Assembly (NCBI GenBank): GCA_030141605.1
Contig: JAQGDQ010000072.1
Location: forward strand, 369,001 to 433,000
Direction of reading: 5' to 3'
From: Tubiluchus corallicola
Lineage: Eukaryota > Priapulida > Priapulimorpha > Priapulimorphida > Tubiluchidae
Length of the DNA stretch: 64,000 nt
Part shown: positions 10,701-19,700 of the stretch, piece after piece
Numbering within the stretch: the first letter of the stretch is position 1
Layout: the number at the start of each line of letters is the position of its first letter
Position numbers and translations under genes: made by a program
Notes under the pieces: model-generated
What the model was told of the DNA's origin: nothing
Database searches by the model: none
The model's input: the letters and a program-made list of their open reading frames with translations, nothing else

Positions 10701-13700
10701 ATTGATGGATCAATATAAATACACAGACTATTTGCATTTGGTGATCAGTTGAACTTACCAGAACTAAACAATGCCCACTTCGTGTGTACCAATGAGGATT
10801 ATTGTGCTGGAAAAAAAGTGAAATTGTGGAATTGTTGTTTGCACATGTATGTCATTGTTTGCGTCAGTGCCAGCACAAAAATAATGCAACATTATCACAA
10901 GTGCCGCTCTTGTGTGTATTGCCTTGCTTTTTCGCCTGCCCCGAATACAGAAAGTCACAATTTTCCATGCACTAAAAATCGCCAACTGTGATCAATGATG
11001 TTGCCTTATAAATTATTGCACTAATAACTTTAAATTTATTTATGTTTTTCACTGGAAACTGGTTTTCCATCATGGGTCCGATCTTTAATTTGTTTATACC
11101 TGATGCAACAGGATATATAACTAAAAAAGGCCTATTGAAAGTACTGCAGAATATGTATGCCAACAAAGTCTTGTTTAAACATATACAAAATATTTGTAGT
11201 CATTCATGCCTCTAGTGCATGTGTGCCATTTCAGTTCAGTGTTTAAACCTTTTTCTATTAAGGTGGGCAGTCAGATACTGCTACCTGGCTGAAACCGAAA
11301 GAAAATTAACAAAAATAGTATTTGACATTCATGCTGCTTCTTCCATAATAAAATTTTTCCATAATCAATATTTTGAAACAACTACCTGATGTGATTTTCT
11401 AATGAAGCACCTACCCATAATAGGCAATGTGATAGAATAACAAAAAAACTAATAAGTTTTCTAATAATTTTTCTAAGTCCCAACTGCACTGAAAAGTATA
11501 GTAATTTTTCGCTTAACAGATCCCCGAGCTCTGAACGTTTGCCATGTGTTTTCACTTAACGCCACATGTTTTCATTTTTAGCGAAGATTTGCTGAAATTG
11601 TAAGGTTCAATAATTTTTATTTTTGCCTAAATTGAATTGCTAAAACACTAATTGTTGTTTTATTTGATTCTAAAAAACTGCTAGTGATGTAAAAGCCAAT
11701 ATTCATTAAGTTTTTTGTTCCTACACTGTTTAAATGCATAAAAAACTATTTTCAATTTGCACTATGTTAAATTAATACAAAGAATTCTGTCTGCATTAAT
11801 TACTAGGGCAACTGGTGTCTAGATGAAATTAGCCACCAAAATTGACCACTCTTTATAGTGTATGATTATTTCTATTCTAACCTTTCTTTTTGAGAGCAGT
11901 ATTTTAGTAATTATGTGTTTGTTCCAGGGGTTCAGCAATAGCAAAAATTATAGGAAATAATGTTCGCCATTCGCATAAATTTGATCACACAGTGAGGATC
12001 TTTGTCTATGAAGAACTTGTGGATGGACGAAAGTTGTCTGAGATTATTAATACAGATCATGAAAATGTTAAATACTTGAAGGGTGTGCATCTACCTGACA
12101 ACGTGGTAAGTTTTTCTTTGCACATTTAAGCAAGGTATACAATAAATTATATTGTGTATGTGTAATTGTGTATGCTGTATGTAATTTTTGTTTGCAATGT
12201 GAACAGATTAGGAGTCTATGCTCCTGTTTTGCTGTAATTTTGTGGATATTTGCTGGCGATGATAGTACATTTGATTCATCTATCAAATACACTACCTTCT
12301 TTTATCAAAAATATCAAGGTTGAAAAAATCAGCACAATCTCCAGGGATTGTCAGTGAAATTAGCATTTGCTACAGTGCTAGTAATTTGTTTTACACTTGA
12401 CGTGCTAGAGAAAAAGGAGTTTAGATGGTCTGAAATATAACATAGCAGTTCTGTCATACATTGAGCAAAAAGTCTTGGAAGGATCTTGAACCTAGTAAGT
12501 TTTATCTTATTCAATGGGCAAACTGGCATAGGTAAGGTAAGGTAAAGTTAAATTTATTTTATTGCATGTAGGTGGCTGTGCCAGATCTCAGAGCTACGGC
12601 TAAAGATGCTGACATTCTTCTTTTTGTTGTACCGCATCAGTTTGTTAAAACAATTTGCCACCAAATGGAAGGAGCTGTTAAGCCAAATGCGATAGGATTG
12701 TCTCTAATAAAGGTACTTGCAGTATTATAATTATATAAATATGAAATCATTCTTACTTAAAGTGACCTTTGTTCACTAAAGAGTTTCTCTGGTTGTTTCT
12801 CATTTGGACTGTGGACAGGCCATTGGTGATTGGAAATAGTTCTTGCAATCTGGTGCTTCTGCCTTTAAACCTTTGAATGTTTGGTAGCTTATAGCTGTAA
12901 CTGTTTGAAGAAATTTGGCCAATAACAAGGTAGTAAAAATTTCGGAAGTTTCTATGTAGTTCTAATTTGATGTAGGCTTGTGTTTTCTTCATGCTTATTG
13001 TTAGAATAAAATAAATAGTAGATAGCATAATACAAATCAAAATGTAAATGTAGTGAGCAAGACTGGAATTTATTTCACTAAATTGTATAGCTTTTTTCTG
13101 TTGGTTCAGTGATTCATCCAAGAAGCAGAACCTTGATATGGTGTAAGGTCCAGGTCTTGCCACAACCATCTAATGTCAGTAGAATCTGCCACTAAATGTT
13201 GCATTCAGCTTGCAGGATTCTGAATTGTAACAAAAAAGTAACAGTAACATAAACAGTAAAGAATTGTTGTTAATTTTACGATCTAAAGTATCATGTCATG
13301 GTTTTCCAACTTTGCAGGGTGTAGATATCAATGAAGCTGGACTCGTGTTGATGTCACACATTATAGAAAACGCTTTAAAAATTAAAGTTAGTGTATTAAT
13401 GGGAGCCAATCTTGCCAATGAAGTTGCACAAGAAAAATTTTGTGAAACAACTATAGGTAAGCTAGCTGTGGTGACCAGAGTAATTTTAAATTGTGCCTGT
13501 TTTCTGGAAGCAACTGGCTGTCATTCGTATGTTCTAATGAACATTGTCTTTATGCGCAAAACTAATCAACACCCCATATACGTTATTGAATCTTTTTGTA
13601 ATGGACGGTTGAAAAGATTATTTGGAAGTGACCAAGTACATTAAATCTTCGAAGATATATTGAAAGAACTGCTACTGATAAATAAGAAGTTGATCACATG

Positions 13701-16700
13701 TACTTCAACTGTTTGGGATATTGTAAATATTACAAGCTTTACTGTCACACAGGTATTGCTACTGTGAATTATTTAAGCAACTTGACAGTGACTTGCACAT
13801 TCTGTAATTTAGAGATGAATGAACTCTATGTTCCATTAATTTATCATGTCTCACTCTACTCTGTGACTGTGGCTAATGAGTTATACCTCTGTTTATCCCT
13901 TGTGTCTTTATCTGCTGTATGTCTGTATTTCTTTATACGCTTTATTATTATACTTCTTTATTATCTTTTTTACTTTACTATGATATCCTTTTTTGTGTTA
14001 ATAGTATAAACAAGAAACTTCCTTCCAAAAAATTAGTTCAGTAATTTCAGTAATTCCTTGTCATTTTTTCTCTTTATCTATCCTTTTTTGCTTACCTGAA
14101 AAAGAATTACAGTGATATTTTGAAATTTTGTATTTTTTATTATGCATTGTCACTATTCACGTCTTTGAGAATTAATCTGTGATAAATGTTTAGTGCACTA
14201 GCTGCAGCAAGCATGGCAAACAATTCAGTATCAAGTGACACATGAATATCATTTAAGACAACAATTTTGCATAAATGTTTTGATCATGAGTTTTCAGTAG
14301 TTGTAAACCCTATTTTGTATGCTTGACATTTTGGTTGGTGAACTGGTTCAGCTTTGTAGCTATTGTCTTCTTTTGACAGTTTTTAATCCTGAGTTCTGAT
14401 CTTTTTAGGATGCCGGGATAAAGATATTGGCGCATTATTAAAAGAGATGTGTCAGACTCCATATTTTCGTGTTACAGTTGTGGATGATGTGGAAGCTGTG
14501 GAACTGTGTGGTGCTCTTAAGGTAGGCCACTGTTTAATATAAAATGTCTTCATTTAACACTGCCTTGTTATTTATCCATTTTCTTTTCTAACAGTTAATG
14601 TTCCAAGCGTTTTACTATACTGTTTTGCCATATTTAAAATATAAAATTTTGTTTTTCTCATGTTGAGGAATCCTCTAGTAAGACACTTCTGCAGTAGTTA
14701 TACACCTGTTTTCTGACAGAATGTCGAACACTGTCAACTGTAAATGCGACTTGGCTTGTTGCTAGAGCTCATTTGCTACTTAAAGACACCACTGCTTTTT
14801 CAAATATAGTTAATTTGTTCAACTGACGTTACAAATAGTCTTTTTAGTTGTCTCTTAGGCTATCTGATGGTCAATGCAGGACAAGCAACTAACACCAAAT
14901 GCAAAATAAAACTGCAACACCAAAAGTGTTAAAAATGTGTTTGAAATACGAAATTAACAATGTATTACTCTGATATGTGCAAAGCATCTATAGAAGTACC
15001 TATAAGTTTATAAAAATGTATTTATCTTTTTATTTAATGATTTATTCGCCTCAAATCAATAAAATGCTCTAGGGCTTTATAATCAGAAATAGAAAAAAAT
15101 ACATCGTAATGAACTTGAAAATTATTCACTACAATAAAGGTAAAAAAGCATAATTACATAATACATACAATACCGTTGTACAGATAAAATGCAAGACATA
15201 ATGGAAATCCAGTTTAAATTAATTTGGTTTACAGGTTAAAAGCTTTTTCAAATAAAAAGGTTTTGAGGAGTGTTTTAAAAATAGATAGTGGCTCTGACTG
15301 CCGTATGTGAATAGGTGTTTGATTCCACAATAGAGGAGCCGGACGGATGAGAATGACCATCCTCCACAAGTGACTAGTTTTGTTATAGGTTGGACCAAGT
15401 TCATTGAATTTGCTGAAAGCAAACTATGTTGTGGAGTATCTCATTAAATTAATTCTTGAAGATAATGGGAAAATTAATCAGTTGTAACAAATAACTGTAT
15501 AACTAGTGTATAGGTACATACAATAAAAAATAAAAATGTCATAAGTGTGAGTAAAATAACACTTGAAATTCATACTAGTCCCAGTCTGAAATTAGTGTAA
15601 AATTTGTTAAAACCTAAAATGAGATTTAAAAACTTATAATCCATCTAAAATATTGTTATATTCCAAATTGCAAGACTTCTCTTTGTAGTAAATAAAATAG
15701 GCATGGCTTTAGACATAAAATAAAATAAAATAGCTATAACTGTACAAATAAAAATATAAGTTTTTGTTTAGTAAAGCTAATGTATAGTTGTACTACGAAA
15801 CCGGAGCACTTGATATAGAACTATTAACAACAGTGTTGTGCTTAGAGATTGTATAATGGTTGCTTCAACGGACTGAGTAGTGAAACTAAGTTTCCAACTC
15901 TCTATGTTTGCTTTGTTATAACTGCTTCCACACAGTTAAATTACATTGTTGATGTTTTGCTTGTTACTGTCTGAGTGTTTCAGCTATTTATAAATTTAAC
16001 TTAGAATGTGATAGCTGTGGCAGCTGGGATAACAGATGGTTTATCACAAGGAGATAATACAAAGGCAGCTGTCATCCGGATTGGGTTAATGGAGATGATA
16101 AAGTTTATAGAACTCTTCTATCCTGGTAAGTAAATAATTTTGCTAAATTACTTTATATAGACATGATTATAATAATATTTGATTCTGTTGTTGAGATATG
16201 CTGACTTCTCTGTATAAGCTCTTTTACTTATGTATGTGACTAAGACACGTTATGTGGCATTTATGTTACTTGAACTTTCTCATTTTGTCAAAAAATAGTT
16301 TGTCTTTACTTTTCTGGAATTTTTTGAAGTAACATATGGGCCTGATGAACACCGAAATTTCAAAATCGTGGAACAATATCATGTACTGTCAAACCTGATA
16401 ATAATGCTCCCCTTTGTAATATCAACTTCACTTAATGCCCAAATTTTTGGCATTGCTTACATTTGTGTAGATATGTTTGCAGTAATGCCAGACTCGCTTA
16501 ATGGTAACTTTTTTGCAGAATTTGCACTCCCCAAAATAGGCAGTATAAAGAAGTTTAACCCTAGATACTCTTTATACCGTTGAACTCATTACAAGCTGGC
16601 CATCCAGTTTTCAATGGCATGCCCTACCTGACATTGATGTTAGTGCAGAGACGAGGGCCTGGCTAACCCTTGAACAGGCAGTGGTAGCTTAGCCTCGTCA

Positions 16701-19700
16701 GATATGAATATATCCTCCTTGTATGAGCTCTGGGAGCTAGAATCACTATGGCTAGTGAAACTGTCTGGAATGAGTGCTGAACTTGGGCAGTTATGAATCA
16801 TTCAGTGATGTAACTCAAGTGGTCAATAAAATTACAAGTCAAAAATAAAAAAAATAATAAAATTAATTAAAATCTCTCTAGTGTGAGTGATTGGAAATGC
16901 TGAATTTTGTTTGCCATTTATAAGCATTGAACATTGGGCTGCCTCGATTACTGGGGACAGTACAGTGGCCGAGTAATCTAAAGCATCTGCCTTGCATGCA
17001 AAAAGTGCCTGGTTTACTATTTTTTCAACTTCATATGAAAATTCAATTCACTGTGAGTTTTTATGATTATCAATGATAACGTTGATGATAATATGCCAAT
17101 AATAAATGTTGAACATTGTCATTGAACATTGCCATTAAAGTTATAATGACTAGGGTTTCAAATGCCTAGTCATGGCAGCTTTGATGTTTTGTGTCATGCA
17201 TATAATGTAATTTTAATGTTTTTGGTCAAACATTCCAAATTACTTGATGGGGAAACTTAATATTCTTAAGGAGTCCATCAATGTACATGAAATTATCCCA
17301 GTGCGCTACCAGATCATGTCAAGAAAATCACGGATAAAACTTTTACTAACTTTTAAATTTTGTTTTGAGTATTTGTGCAGAATTTTGTTAATTTAAGAGC
17401 TTGCAGTTGTATTAGTGCAGTTAATCTTACACTTAAATAACTCACAGAAAAAATCTTGAGAGCTTTTAAATGTAGAAAACAAAACAGTATAAAATTTTTC
17501 TGTGCTTGATTTACTGTTGCAGCTGTTTCCTTTTAATTTACTTTTCTTGGCTAATACTGGAAACTGGTACTAGAGTTTTGTGATTAGCAACTTTATAATA
17601 ACGGTCTAAATTTCTTACCATTCTTGTGGATAAAATAGTTGTGAGAAATAAAAAATTAAATTAAAAAAAAACAAAAGAGTATTGGACTGGTAGCTATATG
17701 AGATTAACAACATTAAACTTGATCATTTCTATTGAAATTTGTGAGTTTGTGTACTAACTACTGCAATAATTGTTTGAAATTTGTTAATATTGACTTTGTA
17801 TTTATTTACAGGTTTACACTTTCTTTTGGCTGTTGCTGCATGGCTGTTTACTTTCTGTGTACTGTTTCTTTTTGCACTTGATGCTTTGTGTTTTCTGTAC
17901 TGAGAAAATTTTTGTAATTTATATTTCATATTTCTTTACCGCTTTAGGCATGGCCTCAACATTTTTAGTATCTCAGCAGTTTGCACCAATGCAGCATATT
18001 AAAGTTTAGTGTATGAAGTCTGCAAATGCGCTAAACAGTGAAAAGCATAGTACTAAATATCATTAGTAGTTCTCTACTACAGTAAGCCCTCGCTTAACGA
18101 CTCTCCGCTTAGTGACGCTTCGTTTTAACGACGCTGAACATTTGACACCTTTTCCTCTCTTAACAATACACTTTTCATTTTAACTATGTTTCTTTTTTAC
18201 TTTGCTCAAAGTCATTTTTTATTTGAGCAACAACTTTTCTTACGATATTTGAAACACTAAAACAGTACATACTGCATTCTTCCATTCTAAAAACACACTA
18301 GTAATGTAAAACAGTACAATTATTATACGTTTTTTTTATGACTGGCTGCTAAATGCGAGCCATTTGTATCGAGCGTAATATAATCTATTCGCGATTTATA
18401 TACCTCCAGGCACTTGAATACAAACTTTAGATAAAGGAATTTTGCCCGCAACCTGGTTTTATAGCTAAAAAACTAAGCATCTAGATGAAATTGTCTCAAA
18501 GTCACTCCATTGCTTGGCTTTCATTATGCGGTGTTTCACCACTGAATTTAACTGCCAAATATTGGTAAGAAAGATCAGTGGTTTCAAGCACGCAGCAAAA
18601 AATTAATCGGTAGAAACATGAGTTAACCCATAAAACATCTAATTTGTATGTTTAAAGCAGCATTGATTGTTGCCTCTGGTATGTATCTCACTTCTTTTGC
18701 ATTACTTTCTTTGGAAGCCTTGGTTTCGTTTAATGGCGTTTCGCTTAACGCCGTGTTTTGCTAGAATGCATTAGCGTCGTTAAACGAGGGCTTACTATAC
18801 TTCTTTGTTTGTCTAAACAAAGTTGATTACAGCAATAACATGATATTACAATGTATTTGCTAGAATGGCTGAACTTCACAGGCAAGTTTAATACCCTATT
18901 GAGAAGTTACTAACTTTACAGATGTTGAGAGACTAACAGAACTTGAGAAGCCATTCATCGAAGACAGTATTACTTATACTGTGTCTGCAAACATCATATC
19001 AAATTAGTTTAATTGCTTAAACCTGATTTCTAACCATGTCTTATTTGCTTAACTTCCAGACAATATTTTCCTTTCATATCTGAGAAAATAAGTGCCATTC
19101 TACAGTTAACTATTTTTAATAACCGTTTTATTTTATACTAAACTGCTGTGCCAGTGATATTAAAATATGATACCTACCTTCAGATCCCTTGCACAATTTG
19201 CATATGCCATATTAAAGTAAGTATTGTCAGTCTCAGATTCTTGTGCATCTTACATAAACTTCAGTTATCTTGCTTTAGAAACCAGAAACCACAAATTCAC
19301 AGGAGCATGGTTGCTGTGAAGTACATATACCCTAGCTGTAGTGTCTGCCAATTTATTTTTTGCATTATCTGCTCATTCCACTGAACTTTGTTTTGCAAAT
19401 TTGTTTGATAAGCTGTGTGCAATTTCTAACCTTTGATATTAATTTTTGTTTGGCTAATCATAAGTTCATAATTTTTTGGTTGCAGTTACCATTTTTTGTG
19501 TAATTTAGTTAGTGTTAACATCTGAATATTTTTGCATTACTACCATGAAAAGTACCATTAACCAACACTTTGGTCTCTTTTACAAGTGTGTAGAAGTTGA
19601 TTTTCACATCTGTGGAACATGTAAAAAATAATTTGGAAAGTTCCCAACAGTGAAACAATGAGAGTTTCTTTACATATTTTTCTTATATAGACTAGAACTA

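Larger units (their letters stand above)
7713..11927 (+). other. GPD1 intron 1
   Basis: This 4.2 kb intron holds a non-autonomous DNA transposon (8181-9128), a LINE 3' fragment (about 9400-10300) and a possible pogo-type remnant (about 11500-11600). The frame 7870-8085 has no recognisable domain and I do not call it a gene. Confidence 0.6.

Noticed and set aside
11046-11072. Possible GPD1 first exon (M-F-F-T-G-N-W then GT)
   Set aside because: It lacks the GxGxxG strand and has a poor donor. The exon at 7669-7712 encodes the full IIGSGNW motif and gives the correct length.
13264-13644. Single 126-aa open frame
   Set aside because: It is GPD1 exon 4 plus chance read-through into both flanking introns; splice sites define 13318-13456.
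16960-17025. tRNA gene
   Set aside because: Only the A box and anticodon region look tRNA-like; the T arm and acceptor stem are missing.
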